Assembly: GCF_008370345.1 (NCBI RefSeq) | Contig: NZ_VTUU01000002.1 | Coordinates: 62,001-126,000, forward strand | From: Marinobacter salinexigens | GTDB taxonomy: Bacteria > Pseudomonadota > Gammaproteobacteria > Pseudomonadales > Oleiphilaceae | DNA length: 64,000 bases | Direction: 5' to 3' | Shown: one piece after another, positions 51,665-59,955 of the stretch | Numbering within the stretch: the stretch's first letter is position 1 | Layout of the letters: every line of letters begins with the position of its first letter | Made by a program: the position numbers and the translations under genes | Notes under the pieces: generated by a model | Database searches by the model: none | Told to the model about the DNA's origin: nothing | What the model saw: only the letters and a program-made list of their open reading frames with translations

Positions 51665-52779
51665 CCCTTTGCTGTTAAAGAACTTTTAAACTCCGGGCTG
51701 CCGGGCAGGAACTGCGCGCAATTCCGGACCCGCCAGACCAGTTCTTCGTAGCTGTCCGCCAGAATGTTCACGTGGCCGAGCTTTCGTCCCGGGCGTTCTC
51801 CTTTATTGTAAAGGTGAACGTGGGCATAAGGCAGTTCAAGGATACGCTCGATGTCGCCGTGTTCGCCAATGATGTTGATCATACAGCTTAGGCCACGGGG
51901 TTCGACATTGCCCAGCGGGTGGCCGCTGACCGCCCGGATGTGGTTTTCAAACTGGCTGGTCATGGCGCCTTCAATGGTCCAGTGCCCGGAATTGTGAACC
52001 CTGGGCGCCATTTCGTTGGCAACGAGTCCTTCAGCCGTTTCGAACAGTTCAAGTGTCAGTACGCCAACGTAGTCCAGTTCGTTCAGCAGAGCTTTGATAT
52101 AGCGCTCTGCATCGTCCTGGGTATGTTGTGCCAGGCCGGGGGCTGGTGCAATGGAGTATCGCAGGATACCTTCGTGGTGGGTATTCTCGGCGATTGGATA
52201 AAAGGCCACATCGCCGTCTTCGGCCCGTACTGCGATGATGGATACTTCGCGGCTGAAGGTGACGAATTTCTCCACGATGACCCGGTCGTGCCCGATGCTC
52301 TCCCAGCCTGCCTGCGCTTCGTCCGGGCTTTTCAGAACAGCCTGACCTTTGCCATCGTAACCTTCTGTGATGGACTTGGCGACAACCGGGCAGCCCAGCT
52401 CTTCTGCTGCGGCTTTGAGAGACTCCGCGCTGTCTGCAATGCGCCATTCCGGTGTGGGGATTCCCAGTTGGCCGAACAGGGTCTTTTCTGCTTCCCGGTT
52501 CTGGCAAACCTGAAGTGCGCGGGGGCAAGGATGAACCGGTTTCCGTTCGGCCAGCTTTTCCGCAACGTCTACGGGCAGGTGTTCGAATTCGTAGGTTACC
52601 CGGTCAACACGAGACAGGAAGTCGTCCAGGTAGTTGCCTTCGCGGTCAATGATGACTTCGCCAAGGCCAGCGCTGGGGCTGCCGGACATGTCATAGAAAA
52701 CAAAGGTCTTGGCCAGAGGGTATCCGGCGAGGGCCAGCATGCGTCCCAGTTGGCCGGCGCCTAGTACACCAATTCTCAT
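51661..52779 (-). CDS. purK: 5-(carboxyamino)imidazole ribonucleotide synthase
   Basis: PurK (372 residues) carboxylates AIR to N5-CAIR with ATP and bicarbonate. The protein starts MRIGVLGAGQLGRMLALAGY, then shows ATP-grasp features KSITEGYDGKGQAVLKSPDE, VIVEKFVTFSREVSIIAVR and ELFETAEGLVANEMAPRVHN-like sequence. I chose ATG 52779, the conserved start, over in-frame extension through the palindrome. It normally lies directly next to purE, but here a 388-nt gap with two large palindromes separates them. Confidence 0.96.
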   Translation of the reverse strand: MRIGVLGAGQLGRMLALAGYPLAKTFVFYDMSGSPSAGLGEVIIDREGNYLDDFLSRVDRVTYEFEHLPVDVAEKLAERKPVHPCPRALQVCQNREAEKTLFGQLGIPTPEWRIADSAESLKAAAEELGCPVVAKSITEGYDGKGQAVLKSPDEAQAGWESIGHDRVIVEKFVTFSREVSIIAVRAEDGDVAFYPIAENTHHEGILRYSIAPAPGLAQHTQDDAERYIKALLNELDYVGVLTLELFETAEGLVANEMAPRVHNSGHWTIEGAMTSQFENHIRAVSGHPLGNVEPRGLSCMINIIGEHGDIERILELPYAHVHLYNKGERPGRKLGHVNILADSYEELVWRVRNCAQFLPGSPEFKSSLTAKG

Positions 52780-52820
52780 TTGTGTTCTCCTGCCGGTTTG
52801 TCGGCAATTAACGTGGTGGA

Positions 52821-52935
52821 TGAGCGGGCTGGGGAACACTGTCCAAAACACGCTCCTTCGGCACGTCCATGTGACGCTTGAGCTTCGCCATCCATGGCTT
52901 CGCACAGTTTTGGACAGTGTTCCCCAGCCCGCTCA
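52821..52935. repeat. Palindromic element C: 29-bp perfect stem with conserved loop
   Basis: Arms are 52821-52849 (begins TGAGCGGGCTGGGGAACACT, ends TCCAAAAC) and 52907-52935, exact reverse complements. The 57-nt loop has GCACGTCCATGTG and GCCATCCATGGC, the same pair and order as element B. It is the first of two elements in the purE-purK gap. Confidence 0.92.
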
Positions 52936-53031
52936 GCGAACTCGGGTGCAAGCCTGATAAAAGCGATCGGGTTTCGTTAGGCTAGCCGGGAATCTGATTT
53001 TGCCATCGGAATGCCCGGTACAAAAGTCCGG

Positions 53032-53141
53032 GAAGTGCGTGGTGCCCTGTTTCCAAAACTGTTGAGGGCCATGGATGGCCCGAATCAAGCGACACAGGGA
53101 TGTGCTTGAGCGGGTTTTGGAAACAGGGCACCACGCACTTC
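53032..53141. repeat. Palindromic element D: 28-bp perfect stem, inverted loop
   Basis: Arms are 53032-53059 (begins GAAGTGCGTGGTGCCCTGTT, ends TCCAAAAC) and 53114-53141, exact reverse complements. The loop carries GGGCCATGGATGGCCC, then CACAGGGATGTG, which is the reverse complement of the loop order in B and C. Its stem shares only the inner TCCAAAAC end with element C. Confidence 0.92.
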
Positions 53142-53167
53142 TGCCTCCGAGGTTGGAGGATTACCGT

Positions 53168-53659
53168 TTATTGATCGCTAGGATCAGGATTATCAAGAAC
53201 TGTCTGGGTCTGAGTCGCCCGGAACTCTTCGACGGCTTTGCGAACGGTGTCATCGGATGTGCCAATAATCTGTGCTGCCAGCAGACCAGCGTTAGTGGCA
53301 CCAGCTTTGCCGATGGCCAGTGTGCCAACGGCGATTCCGCCTGGCATCTGGACAATCGAAAGCAGGGAGTCCAGGCCGTTCAGGGTTTTGGACTGTACGG
53401 GAACACCCAGTACGGGTAGCGCGGTTTGTGAAGCGACCATGCCAGGCAGGTGCGCAGCGCCGCCGGCACCGGCGATGATGACTTTCAGGCCGCGATCTGT
53501 GGCGGTCTTGGCGTAGTCAAACAGCAGATCCGGAGTCCGGTGGGCGGATACCACCTTGGTTTCGTAGGGCACGCCAAGTTTTTCGAGCATGTTGGCGGCG
53601 TGTTCCATGGTGGGCCAGTCGGATTTGGAACCCATGATGAGGCCTACGAGCGGCTGCAT
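53168..53659 (-). CDS. purE: N5-CAIR mutase
   Basis: PurE (163 residues) rearranges N5-CAIR to CAIR, the step after PurK. The sequence has [53 protein letters not shown] and [20 protein letters not shown], all class I PurE motifs. I chose ATG 53659 (begins [14 protein letters not shown]). It is transcribed in the same direction as purK, but 388 nt upstream of it. Both palindromes lie after its stop. Confidence 0.96.
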   Translation of the reverse strand: MQPLVGLIMGSKSDWPTMEHAANMLEKLGVPYETKVVSAHRTPDLLFDYAKTATDRGLKVIIAGAGGAAHLPGMVASQTALPVLGVPVQSKTLNGLDSLLSIVQMPGGIAVGTLAIGKAGATNAGLLAAQIIGTSDDTVRKAVEEFRATQTQTVLDNPDPSDQ

Positions 53660-53878
53660 AAGCAACAGTCCTGTGATAATTGGAAAGCCGGCCATTGTAT
53701 GTTTTGGTTACTTACCATGCAAACTTCTCACGACGGTGTTTTGCCTTGCCTCCGTCAGAGTCGTTCGATTTGGATGAGTCAATGAAAATCAAGTTGAAAG
53801 ACCTTCATTTCAACCCTTGAATAAGTGCAGGTATTATCGGGGTAACTTTTTAGAAATATTCAGATTCCAGGAGCAGTA

Positions 53879-54850
53879 ATGGAACCCATCCGTCCAGATG
53901 ATGACGAGTTGAGAGCTGAAGCACCAATTGGCAGTGCGGGTAGCCGAAAGCCGGCCGAGAAGAAGGTGGTCCCGACCAAAGAAAGGGGTGGAGAGAAGCC
54001 GTCGAACGAGTCGAAAACGACTGCTCGTCAAAAGCCTGTGGCTACCAGTGGAGGCGGTGGCAAGGGTGGCCTGATGTTGGTATTGCTCGTGGTTATTGCC
54101 GGTGCGACAGCTGCGGGTTGGTATTCCCAAAATCAGCGTATCAAAGCACTGGAAGGTCAGCTTGAGGAAGCTGACTATTGGGCGCGGCAGAGCAAGCTGG
54201 CTTTGGCCCGGTTTGAGGGTGAGCTGTCAGAAACCGGGGAAAGTCTGCAGGAAAGTGGCGAGTCTCTCGGGGCTCAGATCGCATCCAACAAGAAGGCGGT
54301 GGACACTGCCAACAGTGAGATTCGCAAGCTGTGGGTGGTGGCCAACGAACGTAATAAGGCTCGGCTGAATGAGCATCAGGAACGGATCGCGGCGGTGGAA
54401 AAGTCTGCAGCTGAGGGCTCAGCGGCGCGCTCCGGGCTGGAGGCCTCTTTGGAGAAAGCGCGTTCTTCACTGGCTGCAGATCTGGTGGCTCTGGAGGAAC
54501 AGACCCGCACCTCGCTGGTAGCGCTGGAAGATGCTAGCCGGGCGGCCTCGGACCAATTGACCGTGCTGAATCAGCAGGTTGCAGATGTGGATCAAGTGGT
54601 TGAAAACCGTATCCGTCGGTTCGAGCAAGAGCAGAAGCTTGGGCTGAACGGTATGGAAAGTCGTATCACTGCTCTTGAAAAGGATGCCAGCGGCCTGGCC
54701 GGTGCGGATCGTGTTCAGGCGTTGCAGGGAGAGTTGGCCGCGCTGCGGAAGACAGTCGATGTGCTGGACTCGTCCAGGTCCCAGTTAACATCGCGGCTGG
54801 TGCGTTTGTCTGAGGAAGTGAATGCACTCAGGGCTCAATCGGCCCAGTAA
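53879..54850 (+). CDS. Single-pass membrane coiled-coil protein of unknown function
   Basis: I do not recognise a family for this 323-residue protein. The first 60 residues are charged and probably disordered in the cytoplasm; residues 65-82 (LMLVLLVVIAGATAAGWY) form one membrane helix; the rest (about 85-320) is a long coiled coil rich in Ala, Glu, Ser and Leu heptads, such as IKALEGQLEEADYWARQSKL. AGGAGC precedes ATG 53879. Such a shape suits a scaffold or a partner of a cell-envelope complex. A terminator follows and the next gene has its own start. Confidence 0.7.
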   Translation: MEPIRPDDDELRAEAPIGSAGSRKPAEKKVVPTKERGGEKPSNESKTTARQKPVATSGGGGKGGLMLVLLVVIAGATAAGWYSQNQRIKALEGQLEEADYWARQSKLALARFEGELSETGESLQESGESLGAQIASNKKAVDTANSEIRKLWVVANERNKARLNEHQERIAAVEKSAAEGSAARSGLEASLEKARSSLAADLVALEEQTRTSLVALEDASRAASDQLTVLNQQVADVDQVVENRIRRFEQEQKLGLNGMESRITALEKDASGLAGADRVQALQGELAALRKTVDVLDSSRSQLTSRLVRLSEEVNALRAQSAQ

Positions 54851-54875
54851 GCTCTTTTATCGTCAGTGATTGTCG

Positions 54876-54911
54876 AAGCCGGGTGGGTAGGTGCTCCCGG
54901 CTTTGGTCCTT
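54876..54911 (+). terminator. Hairpin after the coiled-coil gene
   Basis: AAGCCGGG (54876-54883) and CCCGGCTT (54896-54903) pair around a 12-nt loop, followed by TGGTCCTTTT. It is 26 nt after the stop. Confidence 0.65.
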
Positions 54912-55019
54912 TTCTGGTTTGTAACTGTTTGTTATTCATCCCTTGCGGTAGCTCTCATTTCTGCTGGCTGCGTGTTGTTATGATCGAGCCACTCGCCAAC
55001 GGATGAAGAGTGAACAACA

Positions 55020-55865
55020 ATGAAAGCCCCTTTATTCCTTGCCCTCTCTGTGATGTTGCTGGGGTCCGGTTGTACGGTGTACCAGTCAATCGGCAAAAGT
55101 ACCGGCTCGTTTCTGCATCCGGTGTCCGGCCCTGATTTTGTCCATATTCCCGATGATAGTTGGAACCGAAATAACGCATTGCTGTATTTCTACCGCACGG
55201 ATTCCCAATGGGCTGCGGACGAAATAGAGGCGCCGAGCGTTTATATCGATGATCGGCATTATTTCAATATTCGCAATGACAGCTATACCTGGCTGGAAGT
55301 CAGTCCGGGAGAGCGGCATATCGCCATGAGGCGTCCGCTGTTGGGGTTGGAGGGGCTGAATGGATTTAGTCTTAGCCTGATCGCAGACGGTAACCTAAAT
55401 GTTGAATCTGGGCACATCTATTATCTCCGGTACAACGAGTTGTCTGAACCTGGGAAGGCGCATCCGGATCTCGACCCTGAGCATCCCCTGGGGCAGGGGG
55501 ACTTGCAACTGGTTACGCGGGACTATGCTATGCAGGCCGGAGAAATTGTCAGTACCCGCTTTCTGAACAGCGATCTGCTGGCTCCCAATCATGCAGCGAC
55601 GTCAATCGTTGAGGTTAATGAGGATGCGGATTACGAAAAGCGCATGGCGGCACTTCACGAGGAGCGTGAATTGGAGATTGAGCGTCTTCAGGGGGAGGGT
55701 AAGTTCGAGCCTGCCGCGTGGTACTGGCCGTTCGGTGGTGGACCGACGGTGCCGCTTGAAGCCGATCGGAAAATCGAGCAGCTGGAAACGGAATATGCAC
55801 AGCTTGAGCAGGAACGGGAACGTCGGGCAGAGGCTGAGTCCGGTGATGGCTGGTGGATTTTCTGA
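55020..55865 (+). CDS. DUF2846-like lipoprotein
   Basis: This 281-residue protein starts with a lipoprotein signal (MKAPLFLALSVMLLGSGC; lipobox LGSGC, acylated Cys18). The mature N-terminal part includes ALLYFYRTDSQW, a beta strand pair VYIDDRHYFNIRNDSY and TWLEVSPGERHIAMR, which fit the DUF2846 family. The C-terminal 80 residues are charged and helical (KRMAALHEERELEIERLQGE). No catalytic motif is seen. It is probably anchored in the outer or inner membrane, facing the periplasm. Function is unknown. Confidence 0.75.
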   Translation: MKAPLFLALSVMLLGSGCTVYQSIGKSTGSFLHPVSGPDFVHIPDDSWNRNNALLYFYRTDSQWAADEIEAPSVYIDDRHYFNIRNDSYTWLEVSPGERHIAMRRPLLGLEGLNGFSLSLIADGNLNVESGHIYYLRYNELSEPGKAHPDLDPEHPLGQGDLQLVTRDYAMQAGEIVSTRFLNSDLLAPNHAATSIVEVNEDADYEKRMAALHEERELEIERLQGEGKFEPAAWYWPFGGGPTVPLEADRKIEQLETEYAQLEQERERRAEAESGDGWWIF

Positions 55866-55966
55866 GTCGTTGGCTGAATCGACATAGAGTGTGAGCGGTT
55901 TCACAATTGTCGGTATGCGATGCTCTTACTACACTGACAAGACTGAAATCGCAGGAAAGAAAAACA

Positions 55967-56224
55967 ATGAAGTTGATCGATGTATTTCAGGGGCGCCTCG
56001 AACGGGTTTCCGAGGAGGTATTGCCCCAGTTGCAGGAAGCCTGGGTTGACCTCAGGAAACGGCTGGATGGGTTGAATTGTTCATTGGCCAACAAAGCAGT
56101 GCCGGAGACAAGGCGTTCCCGGGTCAGCGAGCTGTCGCTGCAGGAAAAAGCTGAGAAGGCGGGCCAGGGTAAAGCGGCTATGACAGCGATCAAGTCGCCA
56201 GGTAAACGTTCTTCGGCGAAGTGA
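55967..56224 (+). CDS. Small basic protein of unknown function
   Basis: The 85-residue product begins MKLIDVFQGRLERVSEEVLP and ends in a Lys/Ser-rich tail (KSPGKRSSAK). No known domain is recognised. It is amphipathic and helical for about 45 residues, then disordered and basic. AGGAAAG at 55953-55959 precedes ATG 55967 at good distance. Base composition and codon use resemble neighbours, and the clear ribosome site supports that it is translated. It lies between the lipoprotein and the tRNA cluster. Confidence 0.55.
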   Translation: MKLIDVFQGRLERVSEEVLPQLQEAWVDLRKRLDGLNCSLANKAVPETRRSRVSELSLQEKAEKAGQGKAAMTAIKSPGKRSSAK

Positions 56225-56292
56225 TCGGCTGATCATAAATTGCACGGAATTTAAGGGGTTAAAGGTTTTTTTAGAAAATTTCAGGAAAACGT

Positions 56293-56320
56293 TTGACACT
56301 GCCGGCGAAATGCTTAAAAT
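56293..56320 (+). promoter_or_regulatory. Sigma-70 promoter of the Val-Asp-Val tRNA cluster
   Basis: TTGACA (56293-56298) and TAAAAT (56315-56320) are 16 nt apart, with a GC-rich discriminator (GCGCGTC) directly after. Such discriminators make stable-RNA promoters sensitive to ppGpp. It is about 100 nt upstream of the first tRNA. Confidence 0.85.
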
Positions 56321-56419
56321 GCGCGTCTCACTTGGTTGAGACAGCAACGCTGAATCAGCAAACAGTGCTAGGCGCTGCAAGTGAATGCTTTGAAACGGCT
56401 TGAAATAATAGCCCGGTGC

Positions 56420-56495
56420 GGGTGGTTAGCTCAGCTGGGAGAGCATCGCCCTTACAAGGCGAGGGTCACTGGTTCGATCCCAGTACCACCCACCA
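56420..56495 (+). tRNA. tRNA-Val (UAC), copy 1
   Basis: A 76-nt cloverleaf is evident: acceptor GGGTGGT pairs with ACCACCC, the D-arm is GCTC/GAGC, the anticodon loop is CTTACAA giving anticodon TAC, the T-loop is TTCGATC, and CCA is encoded. It is identical to the copy at 56659-56734. Confidence 0.98.
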
Positions 56496-56571
56496 TTTTC
56501 AAAGCGATGCCGGGGTTGCCCGGTTGCAGGTTCAACACATAAGGCTAAAAGTCAGGTGTTTGAATCGATGC

Positions 56572-56648
56572 GGAGCGGTAGTTCAGTTGGTTAGAATACC
56601 GGCCTGTCACGCCGGGGGTCGCGGGTTCGAGTCCCGTCCGCTCCGCCA
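56572..56648 (+). tRNA. tRNA-Asp (GUC)
   Basis: A 77-nt cloverleaf with acceptor GGAGCGG and CCGCTCC, anticodon loop CTGTCAC (anticodon GTC), T-loop TTCGAGT and encoded CCA. It lies between two identical tRNA-Val genes. Confidence 0.98.
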
Positions 56649-56658
56649 CCTAATTCCC

Positions 56659-56734
56659 GGGTGGTTAGCTCAGCTGGGAGAGCATCGCCCTTACAAGGCG
56701 AGGGTCACTGGTTCGATCCCAGTACCACCCACCA
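56659..56734 (+). tRNA. tRNA-Val (UAC), copy 2
   Basis: All 76 bases are the same as tRNA-Val copy 1, with anticodon TAC and encoded CCA. It starts 10 nt after tRNA-Asp, so the three are processed from one transcript. Confidence 0.98.
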
Positions 56735-56744
56735 TATATATCAG

Positions 56745-56775
56745 AAAAGGCAGGCCTCAGGGCCTGCCTTTTTTG
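56745..56775 (+). terminator. Terminator of the tRNA cluster
   Basis: AAAAGGCAGGCC (56745-56756) and GGCCTGCCTTTT (56761-56772) form a 12-bp stem with a TCAG loop and end in a T-run, 10 nt after the last tRNA. It also faces the convergent FabG-like gene. Confidence 0.92.
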
Positions 56776-56778
56776 TTC

Positions 56779-58185
56779 TTACTTCCCGATCAGTGATTGC
56801 CCGCACACACGCACGACGTTTCCGTTCACCCCGTTTGATGCCGGATTGCAGTACCAGGCAATGGCCTCTGCCACATCCACTGGCTGCCCGCCCTGAGACA
56901 AGCTGTTCATGCGTCTGCCTGCTTCCCTGATAGTCATAGGCATTGCGGCTGTCATCTGGGTTTCGATAAAGCCCGGAGCGATGGCGTTGATGGTGATGCC
57001 GTTTTTGAGTTGCTTTGCCATAGACTCCACATACCCGATCACGCCGCTTTTGGCTGTCGAGTAATTCGTCTGGCCAAAGTTGCCGGCAATACCGCTGATA
57101 GATGAGATGCAGACGATGCGGCCATTCTCACGCAGCAGGCCGCGATGGCTGAGTTCCTCGTCAATCAGCTCTTCCGCACTCAGGTTGACGGCAATGGTCA
57201 TATCCCAGAAGTGTTCCGGCATGTTGCCCAGTGTTTTGTCTCGTGTGATGCCTGCGTTGTGAATAACGAGATCAAGGCCGCCGAAATGCTGTTCAGAGAA
57301 GTCTGCAATCAGTTTCGGGGCGCTTGCGTCGGTGATATCGCAAGCCAGAGCCTTGCCTTTGATAGCGCCAGTGACTTTCTGAAGTTCTTCCATTGCAGCG
57401 GGGATATCCAGCCCGATAACCGTCGCGCCGTCGCGGGCCAGGGTTTCGGCGATAGCAGCGCCAATGCCGCGGGATGCTCCGGTGACCAGCGCTACTTTAC
57501 CGGTAAGGGGAGCTACGGGGTTGGTGGCCGGTGCGGAATTGCCCTTGCCGATGCGGACACACTGGCCGGAGACGTATGCGGACCTGGCAGAGAGGAAGAA
57601 TCGAACACTTGAGTCCAGTTGATCCTCTGCGCCCGGCGCCATCCAGATAAGATTGGCGGTGGACCCTTTCTTGCCAATTTCTTTGCCGACGGCGCGAACA
57701 AAGCCTTCGAGTGCTTGCTGTGCGGCCGCATGGGGTGCTTTTCGGCACGAAGATGGCGTTTGGCCAACGACAACAATGCGTCCATTGCCCGCAATTTTCC
57801 TGATCGTCGGGTGGAAAAAATCATAGAGTGCGCGGAGTTCGTCCGGAGATTTGATGCCGGTGGCATCGAAGACCAGAGCAGAAAACTTCTGGCTGATTTC
57901 CTGGTTCACTGCCAGTGGGCTCGCTTTGTTCCCAACCAGTGCGGAATCATGCAATGTCTCTATGCCAGTGGCGTGGTGAAGCGTCGCAGGACTTCCGCCC
58001 AGTATGCGACCGAGGGTTGCCACGGTCTTTCCGCCGGGAGCGCAGCCAATAAGGATATCGCCCTCAATAAACGGCTGGTCCACCCGCTTCAGTCGATTCA
58101 GCGGGACGGGTGAGGGCAGGCCGAGGGACTGTGCTGCGGTCTTGCCGACCGGCGTGTTAACGAATTTGAGGTAGAGGTCAGACAT
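56779..58185 (-). CDS. High-molecular-weight FabG (FabG4-like) 3-oxoacyl-CoA/ACP reductase
   Basis: This 468-residue protein is about twice the length of standard FabG. The C-terminal SDR domain (from about residue 225) has VALVTGASRGIGAAIAETLA, HNAG, and the active site Ser plus FGQTNYSTAKSGVIG. The N-terminal 200 residues resemble a flavodoxin-like degenerate Rossmann domain, as in mycobacterial FabG4. It reduces 3-oxoacyl thioesters, probably with NADH. It is divergent from a thiolase gene of the FadA2 type, the same arrangement as Rv0242c/Rv0243 in Mycobacterium. Confidence 0.85.
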   Translation of the reverse strand: MSDLYLKFVNTPVGKTAAQSLGLPSPVPLNRLKRVDQPFIEGDILIGCAPGGKTVATLGRILGGSPATLHHATGIETLHDSALVGNKASPLAVNQEISQKFSALVFDATGIKSPDELRALYDFFHPTIRKIAGNGRIVVVGQTPSSCRKAPHAAAQQALEGFVRAVGKEIGKKGSTANLIWMAPGAEDQLDSSVRFFLSARSAYVSGQCVRIGKGNSAPATNPVAPLTGKVALVTGASRGIGAAIAETLARDGATVIGLDIPAAMEELQKVTGAIKGKALACDITDASAPKLIADFSEQHFGGLDLVIHNAGITRDKTLGNMPEHFWDMTIAVNLSAEELIDEELSHRGLLRENGRIVCISSISGIAGNFGQTNYSTAKSGVIGYVESMAKQLKNGITINAIAPGFIETQMTAAMPMTIREAGRRMNSLSQGGQPVDVAEAIAWYCNPASNGVNGNVVRVCGQSLIGK

Positions 58186-58393
58186 AGTAAGTCTTCCTTG
58201 TTGTCACTTGCATGGTGCTGATAAGTAGTACTGATGGTGAATCGTACTGGTGGTTAATGATTGAAATCGACCTACAGATTAAAGAATCGTCCAGTTTTTG
58301 GATTGACTCAATGCAGATGCTGTTTTGTCAGGCATGCCAATGAGAGCACAGGTCAGAGAGCTACACTTTGTTCAATCTCACGGAAAGGACCAG

Positions 58394-59716
58394 ATGATGG
58401 CTCAGGTACAGAAAACCGCTCAGAAGAAAACATCGCCCCGGCCGAATACCATTCGCCGGGTCGCTATTATTGGTGGTAATCGAATCCCTTTTGCAAAGTC
58501 TAATACCGCCTACAGCAAAATCAGTAATCAGGAACTGCTCACTTCGGCGCTGCGTGGCCTGGTGGATCGCTATGGCCTGGAAGGGAAGCGCATGGGGGAA
58601 GTGGTTGCCGGTGCTGTCATCAAGCATTCACGGGATTTCAATTTGACCCGGGAGAGTGTGCTGAGCAGCGGTCTGGCCCCGGAGACTTCGGCGTACGATA
58701 TTCAGCAGGCCTGCGGCACAGGTCTTGAGGCGGCCATCCTCGTTGCCAACAAGATCGCACTTGGGCAAATTGAATGCGGTATTGCAGGTGGTACCGACAC
58801 AACCTCTGATGCCCCGATTGGTGTTGGCGAAGGGTTGAGAGAAATTTTGCTGGATCTGAACCGGGCCAAGACCGCCAAGGAGCGCCTTAAGATTCTCAGT
58901 CGCTTCCGTCCCGGGCATCTGGTTCCGGAAATTCCCGAGAACGGTGAGCCTCGAACAGGAATGTCCATGGGCGATCACGCTCAGGTGACGGCTCATGAAT
59001 GGTCGATTGGCCGGGAAGAGCAGGATCTCCTCGCCTGGGAAAGTCACCAGAAACTGGCGAAGGCCTACGGCGAAGGCTTCTTTGAAGACCTCATAACACC
59101 GATGGCAGGCCTGGAGCACGACAATATACTTCGTCCTGATACCACGCTGGAAAAGCTGGCTTCGCTGAAACCCTGCTTTGATCGTGACAATGGCACCATG
59201 ACAGCGGCCAACAGCACGGCGCTGACGGACGGAGCCTCTTGTGTCCTGTTGGCCAGTGAAGAGTGGGCCAGGGAGAACAATTTTGAAGTGAAAGCCTGGC
59301 TGACGTTCAGCGAAGTGGCGGCGGTGGATTTTGTTGATAAGAAGGAAGGGTTGTTGATGGCTCCGGCCTATGCGGTTCCCCGGATGCTGGCGAGGGCGGG
59401 TCTTACGTTGCAGGATTTTGACTTCTACGAGATCCATGAAGCCTTTGCTGCACAGGTGTTGTCAACGCTCAAAGCTTGGGAAGATCCGGCCTTCTGCAAA
59501 GAGAAACTTGGGTTGGACAAGCCGCTGGGCAGTATTGATAGGGAAAAACTTAACGTTAAAGGCAGCAGCCTTGCTGCGGGTCACCCATTCGCGGCAACCG
59601 GAGGCAGGATTGTTGCGACCTTGTCGAAGTTGCTGGAGGAAAAGGGTAGTGGACGGGGTCTTATCTCCATCTGCGCCGCTGGCGGACAGGGAGTTGTGGC
59701 TATTCTTGAGCGCTAA
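58394..59716 (+). CDS. Acetyl-CoA acetyltransferase/thiolase (FadA2/FadI-like)
   Basis: The 440-residue thiolase carries the nucleophile in AYDIQQACGTGLEAAILVAN (Cys), the second His in DFYEIHEAFAAQVLS, and GSSLAAGHPFAATGGR with the third active His; ICAAGGQGVVAIL supplies the other Cys. It splits 3-oxoacyl-CoA or condenses acetyl-CoA. I chose ATG 58394, with AAGGA 5 nt upstream; ATG 58397 is equally possible. An N-terminal extension of about 20 Lys/Thr-rich residues precedes the conserved RRVAIIGGNRIPFAKSN. With the divergent reductase it likely forms a fatty acid or polyester module. Confidence 0.9.
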   Translation: MMAQVQKTAQKKTSPRPNTIRRVAIIGGNRIPFAKSNTAYSKISNQELLTSALRGLVDRYGLEGKRMGEVVAGAVIKHSRDFNLTRESVLSSGLAPETSAYDIQQACGTGLEAAILVANKIALGQIECGIAGGTDTTSDAPIGVGEGLREILLDLNRAKTAKERLKILSRFRPGHLVPEIPENGEPRTGMSMGDHAQVTAHEWSIGREEQDLLAWESHQKLAKAYGEGFFEDLITPMAGLEHDNILRPDTTLEKLASLKPCFDRDNGTMTAANSTALTDGASCVLLASEEWARENNFEVKAWLTFSEVAAVDFVDKKEGLLMAPAYAVPRMLARAGLTLQDFDFYEIHEAFAAQVLSTLKAWEDPAFCKEKLGLDKPLGSIDREKLNVKGSSLAAGHPFAATGGRIVATLSKLLEEKGSGRGLISICAAGGQGVVAILER

Positions 59717-59740
59717 GTTCGGGATACCCGGAAAATTCCT

Positions 59741-59769
59741 TTGACAGACGCCAGTCTACCCCGTATTAT
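59741..59769 (+). promoter_or_regulatory. Strong sigma-70 promoter of initiator tRNA
   Basis: TTGACA (59741-59746) and TATTAT (59764-59769) are exactly 17 nt apart, followed by a GC-rich discriminator. The tRNA begins 47 nt later. Confidence 0.93.
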
Positions 59770-59816
59770 TCGCGCCACGTTGATGAGGGCAGTGGCCCGG
59801 TCAACAACCAGTTTGA

Positions 59817-59893
<77 letters not shown>

Positions 59894-59900
59894 CATAACG

Positions 59901-59935
59901 AAAAGGCAGATCAGTGATAGCTGATCTGCCTTTTT
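59901..59935 (+). terminator. Terminator after tRNA-fMet
   Basis: AAAAGGCAGATCAG (59901-59914) and CTGATCTGCCTTTT (59921-59934) form a perfect 14-bp stem with a 6-nt loop, 7 nt after the tRNA. It also serves the convergent cupin gene. Confidence 0.93.
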
Positions 59936-59955
59936 GCTTTCAGGGAACAGTGCAA

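Larger units (their letters stand above)
52780..53167. other. 388-nt purE-purK intergenic region carrying two palindromic elements
   Basis: The two genes usually overlap or touch in bacteria. Here the gap holds palindromes C (52821-52935) and D (53032-53141) in opposite orientation with 96 nt between them. No gene is supported. If purE and purK are still co-transcribed, the RNA must pass two strong hairpins. Confidence 0.75.

Noticed and set aside
52821-53141. Integron attC sites
   Set aside because: The large palindromes lack the GTTRRRY/RYYYAAC core pairs and no integron integrase or cassettes are nearby.
56420-56734. tRNA-Val duplicates as att sites of an integrated element
   Set aside because: Only tRNA-Asp lies between them and no integrase is present.
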